Positions 1 through 9,333 of a DNA stretch of 64,000 bases are shown here, one piece after another. How positions within the stretch are numbered: position 1 is the first letter of the stretch; each line of letters opens with the position of its first letter. The position numbers and the translations under genes are program-made. Origin of the DNA: Ensifer sp. IC4062 (GTDB lineage Bacteria > Pseudomonadota > Alphaproteobacteria > Rhizobiales > Rhizobiaceae); assembly GCF_020193575.1 (NCBI RefSeq), contig NZ_JADYVD010000029.1, forward strand, positions 1 through 64,000, given 5' to 3'. The notes beneath the pieces were generated by a model. That model was not told where the DNA came from. It saw nothing but the letters and a program-made list of their open reading frames with translations, and made no database searches.

Positions 1-80
1 CAGCCCCGGCCGACCGCAGGCGCAAGCCGAGGACGGAAAAACAAACAAAAACCGGGCTGCCGACCCGGGAAAACAGCTAA

Positions 81-157
<77 letters not shown>

Positions 158-175
158 AATCACCGATCATAGAAA

Positions 176-203
176 AAAGGCTCCGCAAAAAAACGGAGCC
201 TTT
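176..203 (+). terminator. Terminator of the initiator tRNA
   Basis: A 10-bp stem, AAAGGCTCCG paired with CGGAGCCTTT, around an A-rich 8-nt loop, 18 bases after the tRNA 3' end. It ends in a short T run on the + strand and would also work as an A-start/T-end stem in reverse. Confidence 0.85.
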
Positions 204-496
204 CTGCGTTCTCCAGATACGCGTGCTGCTTCCGAGTGGGAGAGCCGGATGCTCCAGGACGTCGTCGAGGAGTTTGTTCGCCAGCCGCCAGCTTCTCTCC
301 GAAATCATCGGCAGCCGTCCGCTCCAGTCGTGCGTTCCAGGCGGAGATTGGCCGTCGCTGCTTCGATGATTCGCCGCGAATGGGTAGACTCCTCTCCCAA
401 CTGGCGGAAAAGCCTCCGACATAACACGCGGCACCGTCCCCGCGCCGCAGATGGCATTCCGTCGGCTACTGCCCGGCCCGGACCTCGAAGCTGCTG
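204..496. other. Intergenic, no supported gene
   Basis: Open frames exist on both strands but they are arginine/proline/serine-rich, lack good ribosome binding sites and show no recognisable motif. One of them runs antisense through the tRNA. I see no promoter or repeat that I can defend. Confidence 0.5.
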
Positions 497-1381
497 TCAC
501 TCATCGAACTGATTTCGACCATCGCGGGACAGTTTGTTTTCAGAATTGCCGCTGAGGACACTCCAAAATGGACGTCTTATTTCGACCAGCGGCCGACCGG
601 GGTCGCCGGCCTTGAGCCGATCCCTGAGTAGGGCAGCTAGATCTTTCTGAATCGCTGGGTCGGACAAGAAATAGCTGTGCCCCGCAAAGCCTGCACTTCC
701 CCTATATTCGATAAAGTCGGCGATACCCGATAACTGCGAATTCTTCCAAAGCGCATTCGAGCGCACCTCCTTGGAGATGATACTGGCGCTGGTTAAGCGC
801 CCGAGGCGCACGACGCTTCCGAACAGCCCGCTTGAAAGGGCGAGCGCCTTGTCGTTGGGTGATGAATATACTGTCAGATGCAGCGGGCCTATGGGCGGTA
901 AAGGGCCGTAAGGGGTTGCTGTTGTTCCGTGTGGCGCATCGGGATCAGACACGAAGCCGAACAACTTTGCTGTCGCAACATCGAGATCGATGTCCGGAGC
1001 GAAGAGCACCACATTATTGATCTTATACCGCTCCGTAGGGGACGACCGGGTGACGTATGCCTCCATTCCCAACTGCTGAAGGGCGGACAGCAGGACGTCT
1101 GCGCCGCGGCTGTGCGCGACGAGGTGGAGACCTTTGACAGCCTCGGTCGCGGAAATGATGCGAATGGCCTTCTTCACATCCGCTACTGCGAATTCGCCGG
1201 ATTCACGGTCAACATTGTAGCCATAGAAAGCGCCGGCCGACCCGCCCGCAGGCCATGAAAGCGATACGCACACAAACTCTTGAGAAAGGGTATCGCATAT
1301 TTTGCCGCTGGCTTTGGCGGCATCATCGAAACTATTGTTATAGCCATGAATGAAAGTGACCACTTCTTTGCGTTTCGCCAT
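497..1381 (-). CDS. DUF900-type alpha/beta hydrolase (C-terminal part of a split protein?)
   Basis: About 294 residues. Near the N terminus is VVTFIHGYNNSFDDAA, the oxyanion-side motif typical of DUF900 hydrolases. It is followed by GLHLVAHSRGADVLL, where the nucleophile Ser sits in a variant H-S-R-G elbow. An aspartate-rich VVLFAPDIDLDV segment and a late GHSYFLSDPAIQ could supply the Asp and His of the triad. No signal peptide is present. The ATG overlaps the stop of the upstream gene as TGATG, so the two are probably translationally coupled. DUF900 proteins normally carry an N-terminal lipoprotein/YVTDR region in the same chain. Here that region is the separate gene upstream, so this may be half of a frameshifted gene. 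Substrate unknown. Confidence 0.75.
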   Translation of the reverse strand: MAKRKEVVTFIHGYNNSFDDAAKASGKICDTLSQEFVCVSLSWPAGGSAGAFYGYNVDRESGEFAVADVKKAIRIISATEAVKGLHLVAHSRGADVLLSALQQLGMEAYVTRSSPTERYKINNVVLFAPDIDLDVATAKLFGFVSDPDAPHGTTATPYGPLPPIGPLHLTVYSSPNDKALALSSGLFGSVVRLGRLTSASIISKEVRSNALWKNSQLSGIADFIEYRGSAGFAGHSYFLSDPAIQKDLAALLRDRLKAGDPGRPLVEIRRPFWSVLSGNSENKLSRDGRNQFDE

Positions 1382-1854
1382 CACAGGCGCCGGCTCACCT
1401 CATTCTGCAACCCGGCGGCTGCCCGCAAATGCGCATCGACAGTTGCCGGTACCCGACGAGACCCCTCACGAGTGAGTTCGATTGGGTATGGCGACTGCGG
1501 AAATTCTCCCAGTTTGGTCGTGCGTAGAACATGCCGCGGCGCGTTAGGCTGTCCAGCCGACCCACGGTGAAACCGCGACCGCTGGCGAGCAAGCGTAACC
1601 GAGCCAAAGCTGATCGAATGGCCCCTAAACGAGCTGTAGGAGAGCTCGCCATTAGCCGAAGCGGCAGGTGCGCGGTCTGTGACGTAAAGGAGATCGAAAA
1701 GGTTTTCCTGCCTAACGGGAGGAACAGGAGCCCCTTCACCCACCGGTAAATCGCTGTAACTTACCGTTGAGCAAGCCGTAGCGGCAAGCAGCAAGCACAA
1801 TAAGGATATGAGTTCTCGCAATCTCAGGTACGATATCTCTTTTCTTATTTGCAT
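1381..1854 (-). CDS. Lipoprotein, N-terminal part of a DUF900 hydrolase
   Basis: 157 residues. A basic start is followed by a hydrophobic stretch ending LLLAATACS, which fits a lipoprotein signal with lipidated Cys near residue 28. Further on, NLFDLLYVTDRAPAAS and SISFGSVTLARQ match the N-terminal region that normally precedes FIHGYN in DUF900 hydrolases. The chain stops exactly where the hydrolase domain should begin, and that domain restarts in another frame one base away. The pair is either a real two-gene arrangement (anchored subunit plus hydrolase) or a frameshifted pseudogene. The intact reading frames on both sides and the TGATG overlap leave both possible. Confidence 0.65.
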   Translation of the reverse strand: MQIRKEISYLRLRELISLLCLLLAATACSTVSYSDLPVGEGAPVPPVRQENLFDLLYVTDRAPAASANGELSYSSFRGHSISFGSVTLARQRSRFHRGSAGQPNAPRHVLRTTKLGEFPQSPYPIELTREGSRRVPATVDAHLRAAAGLQNEVSRRL

Positions 1855-2634
1855 TGAGGCTGATTACGTTTTTGGAGCGGCAATTTCACCGCAGTACGGT
1901 GCAGAGGGTAATAGTAGTTAGACTATAGGGAACCTATACGTTGGTTTGGCTTCTCTAATGACCCGAGGCAGACCGTTCACGCGGCTCCTGAAGACATAAA
2001 ATGTTCAGTCCTGCTGAGCGCCATCCGCATGGTGCGAGACCGCCTCGGCGATCCGCTCAGCCAAAGCGCCTCTTTCAAAGTTGACCTTGATCGATGTTCT
2101 GTTGAAAGCCGTTTTCGGCGGGCTCGGACGGCTAAGTGGGTGAGCCTTTGTTTGTGGCGCCACGTTTGACCAGCCACGGGATCATAGTGCGCTTGAAGGG
2201 CAGCTGATGTCCTTTCAGCAAACGCTACCAATGCATTGAGATCGCAAACCCAACCCGCGGCCGCGACATCCTATACTTGCGAATAGGTTGGATAATCCCG
2301 CAAGGCTATCGAATTTCACGGCGCCTCCAAATACTCTACTACAGGTTTCCCCAAATCGGAGCGATTTGAGGACAAAACATGCAGCAATTCAAAGTGGCAC
2401 AGCGTCCTTTGCGCGCCTGAGAAGACGCGCGCTGTAGGAGAGGACTCGTGAGGCGCGAATGGCCGCTGAACGTTGCGGATTGGCGAATGATCGTCTTCCG
2501 AAGTCTTCTTACGCAAGGCCGCTATGGGGTGGCAACAGGGTACCGTGGCTTTAAGGATCGACGCTCTTCCGGACTCTGCGCAAGCTAAAGCGCGGTTTGA
2601 CGCGCGGGCAGTACGCCTGTGCGTGCGTGGTGAG
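1855..2634. other. Intergenic, mostly gene-free
   Basis: About 780 bases without a credible gene. It holds one rhizobial-type repeat (2345-2436). The remaining open frames have no motif, poor starts and basic, low-complexity translations. The promoter of the lipoprotein gene presumably lies just upstream of 1854, but I cannot define its boxes. Confidence 0.5.
2345..2436 (-). repeat. Rhizobial intergenic mosaic-type repeat, copy 1
   Basis: Read on the - strand: a GC hairpin arm, then CGCAAAGGACGCTGTGCCAC, TTTGAATTGCTGCATG, and a CCTCAAATCG...CGATTTGGGG palindromic end. The same core occurs on the + strand near 10475 and, more decayed, near 12810. Such palindromic elements are abundant between genes in Sinorhizobium and relatives (RIME-like). 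The exact family name is from memory. Confidence 0.7.
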
Positions 2635-2730
2635 ATGGTGAGTTCGGTCGCACACGAGGTGCGTCAGCCGCTGTCGGCTATTGTCATCGACACGGACACG
2701 AACTGCGCCCGGCACGCGAGCGAGCTATTC
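2635..2730 (+). pseudogene. Histidine-kinase H-box remnant
   Basis: The translation contains MVSSVAHEVRQPLSAIV followed by a short Cys/Arg stretch. This is the phosphoacceptor H-box of a HisKA domain (SxAHEVxQPLxAIV) and is clearly related to the H-box of the large kinase downstream. No PAS/GAF domain precedes it and no ATPase domain follows. The flanking translation in this frame is not kinase-like. It reads as a scrap left by deletion of another sensor kinase, not as a working gene. Confidence 0.55.
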
Positions 2731-2881
2731 GCCCAACCAGGCCGGCCTCTCCATTGTTGGAATCACGGCGGGGCTATCCCCCAGGTGATGGGTCGAGGCG
2801 TAATTTCAGGTTGCCCTGCATGCTGCAGGCAACGAGAGCAGCGTATGCCGATCATTCGCGCGTCGGTTGGGGTTCTAGATC

Positions 2882-5800
2882 GTGACAGAGCTGCCGACAA
2901 ACGTCGTTGAGACGCTTTGGGAGGATGAGGAATTTGTCCTGTCCCGACGTGTATCGGACGACCAACACGTTTCGCTTTTGGTGTGCACGCCTGCGTCTTC
3001 ACAACCTGCGGTGGAGAATGTGGCGCGGCTCGATCACGCTTATGCGCTTCGGGACGAGCTGGATTCCGCGTGGGCGGCGCGACCCGTGGCGCTGGAGCGC
3101 CGGCCGGGAAGCTCTGCGCTCTTGGTGGAGGACCCGGGTGGCGAGATCCTTGCGCGAATGATTGGAAAGCCGTGGGGTCTGACGCCGTTCCTGCACGTCG
3201 CGATCGGCCTGGCTGGCGCGCTCGGTCGCCTCCATAGCCGCGGGCTGATTCACAAGAACATCAAGCCATCAAATATCTTGGTCAACATCGGCAGCCGTGA
3301 GGTTTGGCTGTCAGGCTTTGGCATTGCTTCTCGCGTGCCGCGGGAACGGCGGGCGCCAGAACCGCCTGAGATCATCGCGGGAACGCTTGCCTATATGGCG
3401 CCTGAGCAGACTGGTCGCATGAATCGATCCGTTGACGCGCGCAGCGATCTCTATTCGTTTGGCGTCACACTGTACGAGATGCTTACCGGGACGCTTCCGT
3501 TCACGGCTACGGATCCCATGGGGTGGATTCATTGCCATATCGCTCGCCAGGCGATGCCGCCCGACGAGCGAGCGGATGGCATTCCGGCTCCGGTTGCAGC
3601 GATTGTGATGAAACTCCTCGCCAAGACCGCCGAGGACCGTTACCAGACCGCGGCGGGCGTCGCATACGATCTCGAACATTGCCTGAAGGCGTGGGAGGCG
3701 CACCAACGCATCGACCCGTTTGCGCTGGGCGCGCACGACATATCGGACCAGCTGCTGATCTCGGAAAAGCTGTATGGGCGAGAGACCGAGATCAACGCTC
3801 TTGTTGCTGCGTTCGATCGCGTCGTGAGCCAGGGCACAACCGAACTCGTGCTGGTCTCCGGCTATTCCGGTATCGGCAAGTCCTCGGTTGTCAATGAACT
3901 CCATAAAGTACTGGTTCCACCACGCGGTGTCTTCGCGTCCGGCAAGTTCGATCAGTACAAGCGCGACATACCCTACGCGACCTTGGCGCAGGCGTTGCAA
4001 AGTCTCGTGCGTCAGGTGCTAAGCAAGAGCGATGCGGAGCTCGCTCGCTGGCGCTCCGCGCTGCTCGAGGCGCTGGGCGCGCACGGCTCGCTCATGGTCG
4101 ACCTCATTCCCGAACTTTCTCTCATCGTCGGCGAACAGCCACCGGTTGCCGATCTGCCGCCGCAGGAAGCGCAAGCGCGATTCCAGCAAGTCTTCCGCCG
4201 ATTCTTCGCCGTGTTCGCTCGGGCGGAGCATCCGCTCGCCTTGTTCATCGACGATCTGCAATGGCTGGATAGGGCGACGCTCGACTTGATCGAACATCTC
4301 AGCACCCATCCAGAGGTGCGCCACCTTCTGTTGGTCGGCGCATATAGGGATAACGAAATTGATCCGACGCACGCGCTGGTGCGGACACTTGGCGCGATCC
4401 GCAATGCCAACGGTAGGGTGCAGGAGATCGTGCTCGAGCCTCTCAAGCCCTGCGATGTGGGGCATCTCGTCGTCGATGCGCTCCACTGCGAACTGGCGGT
4501 CGCCCAGCCGCTCGTAGAGCTAGTGCACGCAAAGACCGGCGGGAATCCGTTCTTCACGATCCAATTCTTGATGGTTCTTGCCGAGGAGGCACTGCTCGCA
4601 TTTGAGCACGGCGCCGGAGCCTGGACCTGGGACATGGCACGCATTCGGGCCAAGGGCTTCACTGAGAACGTGGTCGATTTCATGGCCACGAAGCTGAGCC
4701 GTCTTCCGGGAAAAACGCGGGACTTCTTGGGAAAACTCGCGTGCCTCGGAAATAGCGGACAGACCACCGCATTGAGTACGGTTTTCGGGGTGCCTGAAGA
4801 CGAGATACACGTGGCTCTCTGGGAGGCTGTGCGCGCGGGGCTTATCTCCCGTCAAGAGGGCGCCTATATTTTCCTCCACGACCGTGTTCACGAAGCTGCC
4901 TATGCCCTCATCTCTGAGGACGAGAGGGCGGCAGTGCACCTGCAGATTGGCAGAGCACTTGTCGCGCGAACGACGCCGGCCGAGATCGACACGAAGATCT
5001 TCGAGATCGTCAATCAACTCGATCGCGGCGCAACGTTGATTCAATCGCATGAAGAGCGGGAGCAGGTCGCTGGTCTCAATCTGCGCGCCGGCAAGCGCGC
5101 GAGGACTTCAACGGCTTATGCATCGGCATTGACCTATTTCGCCGCCGGTCGTGCTTTGCTGGGAGATGACTGCTGGGAGAGGCAGTATCGCCTGGTGTTC
5201 GATCTGGAGCTTCATCTAGCCGAATGTGAATTCCTGACCGGCGAGTTCGCCTGCGCCGAGAAACGCCTCTCGGCCTTGGTGGAACGTGCGGCAACGGTGG
5301 TCGACAGAGCCGCCGTCACGCATTTGCGCCAGGCGCTTTACCTGACCCTTGACCGGCCTGATCGCGCTATCGATGTCGGCTTGGAATATCTCCGAAGTGT
5401 CGATATCAACTGGTCGCAACAACCGTCGGAGGACGCCGTCCGTCAGGAACTCGAGCACATGTGGCGACTACTCGACGGCCGCTCGATTGAACAGCTCATT
5501 GAGCTTCCGTTGATGAGCGATCCCGGTTGGCGCGCAACGATGGACGTTCTCTCGGGTCTGTTTGCGCCAACGCTGCTGACCAACAGCAACCTGTACGACC
5601 TCGTCGTCCTTCGAATGACAACGCTTAGCCTGGAGCACGGCAACTGTGGTGCCTCTTGCTACGCCTATTCCCACATCAACCGGGTCTTGGGATTTCGTTT
5701 CGGTGACTACCAGACCGCTTTTCGCTTTGGCCAGCTTGCCTGCGACCTCGTGCAGAATCGCGGCCTGGGTCTTTTCGAGGCGCGCGTCTACGCCTCCTTC

Positions 5801-8800
5801 GGAGCATTCGCCGTTCCATGGATGAAAGACCTTTTCGCCAGTCGCGCGCTGATAAGGCGCGGCTTCGATATGGCGAACGCCAGCGGTGATCTGACCTATG
5901 CGGTTTTTGGTTTCAAGAACCTGATCACGAATCTTCTCGTCTCGGGAGAGCCTCTCGGCGACGTGGAACGAGAGGCGCAGGAGGGTCTAGCATATGCTCG
6001 CAAGGCGCGATTTGGTTTCGCCGTCGACTGGTTTACCTGCCAGCTCGTGCTGATCCAAGCTCTTCGCGGGCCTTCGCTGGACTTCAATTCTTCCGACAAT
6101 GCGGGGTACGGTGACAACTCATATGAGCGGCACATAGAGGAAGACCCGCCTCTGGCACTCTGCACCTGCACCTATTGGATTCACAAGCTGCAAGCGTGCG
6201 TGCTGGCACAGGATTATGCAAGGGCTATGGAGGCGGTAGAGAAAGCTACCCCGTTGCTTTGGGCGACACGGTCATTCCTGGAAGCCGCGGATTATCATTT
6301 CTACGGCGCGCTGGCACGGGCGGTTGCCTGCGACTCTGCGGGCAGTGACGAGCGGGCACAGCATTTTGACTTGCTCCGCAACCACCACAGGCAACTCACG
6401 GTGTGGGCGGAGAACTGCCCCGCAAATTTTGCAAATCGCGCAGCGTTGGTCGGCGCCGAAATTGCGCGTCTCGAAGGGCGAGATATCGACGCGATGCGCC
6501 TGTACGAAGAAGCGATTCGTTCGGCACGAGAACACAAGTTTCTACAAAACGAGGGCATCGCCCACGAACTCGCATCGCGGTTTTACGCGACACGTAACTT
6601 CGAGACGATCGCCAATACCTATCTGCGCAATGCGCGCTATTGCTACCTCCGTTGGGGAGCCGACGCCAAGGTACGCCAGCTCGATCAGCTCCATCCGCAG
6701 CTGCGCGGGGAGCCAGTGCGCCCGAGCGCCACCTCGACGATCAGCACGCCGGTCGAGCAACTGGATCTCGCCACTGTTATCAAAGTGTCGCAAGCGGTGT
6801 GGGGCGAGACCGTCCTGGAGAAGCTGATCGACAAGCTCATGCGAACTTCGATTGAGCACGCGGGTGCTGAGCGCGGTCTGTTGATTCTCCCACGGGGTGA
6901 TGAGCTGCGCATCGCGGCAGAGGCCACCACCAGCGGCAACAATGTCGTCGTGGGGACGCGAGAAGCGAGCGCAGCCGCGACCGCTCTGCCGGAGTCGATC
7001 CTCCATTATGTCGTACGCACTAGGCAGAGCGTAATCTTGGACGATGCCTCGGCCGAGAACCCGTTTTCGGCCGATACGTACGTCCTTCAGCATCACGCTC
7101 GTTCCATTCTCTGCTTGCCGCTGATCAATCGGGGCAAACTCGTCGGCGTGCTCTATCTTGAAAACAACCTGATGCCTCGCGTGTTTACTCCGACACGCGC
7201 AGCTGTGCTGAAACTGGTGGCCTTGCAGGCAGCGATCTCACTGGAGAATACCCATCTTTACGGCGATCTCCAGGAGCGGGAAGCCAAGATCCGGCGCTTG
7301 GTCGACGCGAACATCATGGGGGTCTGCATCTGGAAACTCGAAGGCGAAATTACCGAGGCCAATGAAGCATTTCTCCGCATGGTGGGGTACAGCCGTGAAG
7401 ATGTTCTGTCGGGCCGCGTATGCTGGAGGGAGCTTACGCCGTCGGAGTGGCGCGATCGCAGCGAGCGCGCCGTGGCGGAGCTGCGGACGATTGGGAAGTT
7501 CCAGCCGTTCGAGAAGGAGTTCTTCCGGAGAGACGGCAGCCGCGTACCCGTGCTGATCGGTGGCGCGCTGTTTGAGGAGGGTGGAGATGAGGGCGTCGCG
7601 TTCGCGCTCGACTTGACCGAGCGTAGGCTCGCAGAAAATGCGTTGCGCGAGAGCCAGGAGAATTTGGCGCGTACAGAGCAATTCTCCTTGGTGATGGCGA
7701 CACATTCGGATCTGGAGGGTCGCTGGCTCAAAGTGCCACCAACACTATGCAACCTGTTGGGATACACCGAAGAAGAACTGCTGGGGCGCCGGTTTCACGA
7801 GTGCACCCACCCCGAGGACGTGGAAGCAGAGTGGAAACAGTGCTCGCGGCTCATTCGCGGCGAGTTCAAGTCGTTTGATCTGGAGAAGCGCTACATACGG
7901 AAGGACGGCTCCATCGTATGGGTTTATCTGAACGCCTCGGTTGTATTGGACGTCAACGGCGCACCCGTTCACTTTCGCACCTACATTAGAGACATCACAC
8001 AGCGCAAACAGCAGGAGCAAGCGTTGGGCCAGAGCGAGGAGCGCTACCGTACCCTCGCCGAAACCGCCACGGACGTCATTCTGGCGATAGACCAAACGAG
8101 CAAAATTCTGTTCGTCAACGGGGCAGTGGAGAAGATCTTTGGCTATAGCCCAGCGGAGATAGCTGGCCAAAAAATTACGGTGCTCATGCCTCAGCGTCTG
8201 CGGCATCGCCACGAAGAAGCCATCCGCCGTTACCTGGAATCCGGGGAGAAACGGATGTCGTGGAGCGCCGTGCCCTTGCCCGGACTGCACAAGAACGGAA
8301 GAGAGATTGACCTGGACGTGTCGTTTGCCGAGGTGGGTACCGGAGATGAGCGGTTCTTCAGTGGCATCCTGCGCGACGTGACCGAGCGCAAGCGAACGGA
8401 AGAGGCGCTGCGACAGACGCGGGCGGAGCTCGCTCATGTTGCACGCGTGGCAACTCTTGGAGAAATGAGCGCTTCGATTGCCCACGAAGTCAATCAGCCG
8501 CTTGCGGCCGTCGTCAATAGCGCCAGCGCGTGTTTGCATTGGCTCGAGGCGCAGAGGCTGCAGGAAGCACGGCGGTCCGCCTCGCGGGCGATCGCTGAAG
8601 GCCGTCGAGCCAGCGAAATCATCTCTCGTATACGCGCGCTGGCTAATAAGGCGCCGCCACAAAAGGACTGGCTCGACGTTAACGAGACGATACACGAAGT
8701 CATTGCGCTGGCTCGCGGCGAGATGCAACAAAACGGCGTGGCGTTGGAGACCCAACTCGCGAGCGATGTGCCGATCATCCTGGCAGACCGCATCCAATTG

Positions 8801-9133
8801 CAGCAAGTGGTTCTGAACCTGATGATGAATGCCATCGAGGCCTTGAACAGCGTTGAAAAGAATACACGCGAGCTGTTGGTTCGCTCCGCCAGGGAGAAAT
8901 CGGAGCACGTAGTGATCTCGGTCCAGGATTCGGGTCCAGGCTTTGATCCGAGCCGCCTGGACCTCCTTTTCGATGCCTTTTATACGACCAAGCCGCAAGG
9001 ATTGGGCATGGGGCTGGCAATTAGCCGATCTCTTATCGAGGCCCATGGCGGGCGCTTATGGGCGACGGCAAATGCCCCACGGGGTGCTGTTTTTCAGTTC
9101 ATGTTGCCGATTAACAGCGAGAGGCTAGCCTGA
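2882..9133 (+). CDS. Giant hybrid sensor: Ser/Thr (pseudo)kinase-AAA ATPase-GAF-PAS-histidine kinase
   Basis: 2083 residues, GTG start. The order of domains is: a protein-kinase-like domain (about 1-275, with IHKNIKPSN at 123-131 and LSGFGIAS at 143-150); an AAA/STAND-type ATPase (Walker A GYSGIGKS at 327-334, Walker B LALFIDDLQWLD near 455-463); a long alpha-helical TPR-like region (about 700-1270); GAF (about 1305-1455); and three PAS domains (about 1470-1840). The chain ends in HisKA with phosphoacceptor H1868 in AHEVNQPL and a HATPase with an N-box and GLGMGLAIS. No receiver domain is fused and no response regulator is adjacent. The catalytic Asp of HxD is Asn126 and the DFG Asp is Gly145, so the kinase-like part is probably an inactive binding domain. 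No transmembrane segment is evident, so it should sense signals in the cytoplasm. Its phosphotransfer partner is unknown. Confidence 0.9.
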   Translation: MTELPTNVVETLWEDEEFVLSRRVSDDQHVSLLVCTPASSQPAVENVARLDHAYALRDELDSAWAARPVALERRPGSSALLVEDPGGEILARMIGKPWGLTPFLHVAIGLAGALGRLHSRGLIHKNIKPSNILVNIGSREVWLSGFGIASRVPRERRAPEPPEIIAGTLAYMAPEQTGRMNRSVDARSDLYSFGVTLYEMLTGTLPFTATDPMGWIHCHIARQAMPPDERADGIPAPVAAIVMKLLAKTAEDRYQTAAGVAYDLEHCLKAWEAHQRIDPFALGAHDISDQLLISEKLYGRETEINALVAAFDRVVSQGTTELVLVSGYSGIGKSSVVNELHKVLVPPRGVFASGKFDQYKRDIPYATLAQALQSLVRQVLSKSDAELARWRSALLEALGAHGSLMVDLIPELSLIVGEQPPVADLPPQEAQARFQQVFRRFFAVFARAEHPLALFIDDLQWLDRATLDLIEHLSTHPEVRHLLLVGAYRDNEIDPTHALVRTLGAIRNANGRVQEIVLEPLKPCDVGHLVVDALHCELAVAQPLVELVHAKTGGNPFFTIQFLMVLAEEALLAFEHGAGAWTWDMARIRAKGFTENVVDFMATKLSRLPGKTRDFLGKLACLGNSGQTTALSTVFGVPEDEIHVALWEAVRAGLISRQEGAYIFLHDRVHEAAYALISEDERAAVHLQIGRALVARTTPAEIDTKIFEIVNQLDRGATLIQSHEEREQVAGLNLRAGKRARTSTAYASALTYFAAGRALLGDDCWERQYRLVFDLELHLAECEFLTGEFACAEKRLSALVERAATVVDRAAVTHLRQALYLTLDRPDRAIDVGLEYLRSVDINWSQQPSEDAVRQELEHMWRLLDGRSIEQLIELPLMSDPGWRATMDVLSGLFAPTLLTNSNLYDLVVLRMTTLSLEHGNCGASCYAYSHINRVLGFRFGDYQTAFRFGQLACDLVQNRGLGLFEARVYASFGAFAVPWMKDLFASRALIRRGFDMANASGDLTYAVFGFKNLITNLLVSGEPLGDVEREAQEGLAYARKARFGFAVDWFTCQLVLIQALRGPSLDFNSSDNAGYGDNSYERHIEEDPPLALCTCTYWIHKLQACVLAQDYARAMEAVEKATPLLWATRSFLEAADYHFYGALARAVACDSAGSDERAQHFDLLRNHHRQLTVWAENCPANFANRAALVGAEIARLEGRDIDAMRLYEEAIRSAREHKFLQNEGIAHELASRFYATRNFETIANTYLRNARYCYLRWGADAKVRQLDQLHPQLRGEPVRPSATSTISTPVEQLDLATVIKVSQAVWGETVLEKLIDKLMRTSIEHAGAERGLLILPRGDELRIAAEATTSGNNVVVGTREASAAATALPESILHYVVRTRQSVILDDASAENPFSADTYVLQHHARSILCLPLINRGKLVGVLYLENNLMPRVFTPTRAAVLKLVALQAAISLENTHLYGDLQEREAKIRRLVDANIMGVCIWKLEGEITEANEAFLRMVGYSREDVLSGRVCWRELTPSEWRDRSERAVAELRTIGKFQPFEKEFFRRDGSRVPVLIGGALFEEGGDEGVAFALDLTERRLAENALRESQENLARTEQFSLVMATHSDLEGRWLKVPPTLCNLLGYTEEELLGRRFHECTHPEDVEAEWKQCSRLIRGEFKSFDLEKRYIRKDGSIVWVYLNASVVLDVNGAPVHFRTYIRDITQRKQQEQALGQSEERYRTLAETATDVILAIDQTSKILFVNGAVEKIFGYSPAEIAGQKITVLMPQRLRHRHEEAIRRYLESGEKRMSWSAVPLPGLHKNGREIDLDVSFAEVGTGDERFFSGILRDVTERKRTEEALRQTRAELAHVARVATLGEMSASIAHEVNQPLAAVVNSASACLHWLEAQRLQEARRSASRAIAEGRRASEIISRIRALANKAPPQKDWLDVNETIHEVIALARGEMQQNGVALETQLASDVPIILADRIQLQQVVLNLMMNAIEALNSVEKNTRELLVRSAREKSEHVVISVQDSGPGFDPSRLDLLFDAFYTTKPQGLGMGLAISRSLIEAHGGRLWATANAPRGAVFQFMLPINSERLA

Positions 9134-9258
9134 CGGAATCGGACCGACCTGTACTCGTCTGCGAGGAGCGTCAACGCGGCCACGGCCGATGATCTCGGCG
9201 CCGCCCTCATTTTCCCAGATCACGCTGGGATCGAGTCGGGCCCGTTCTATATTTCGCG

Positions 9259-9321
9259 TCACATCAAGTGTCGACAATTGACGCGACGTTCATTTCATGT
9301 CACATAGAGTGTCTCTAAATT
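9259..9321 (+). promoter_or_regulatory. Tandem operator-like direct repeats upstream of tetR
   Basis: Two copies of GTCACAT-NN-AGTGTC, at 9259-9273 and 9299-9313, each followed after a few bases by AATTG. They are exactly 40 bp apart, about four helical turns. Each copy is itself a loose dyad. They lie just upstream of the TetR start codon at 9334, where self-repression by a TetR protein would be expected. Confidence 0.6.
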
Positions 9322-9333
9322 GGAGCCACCTGC

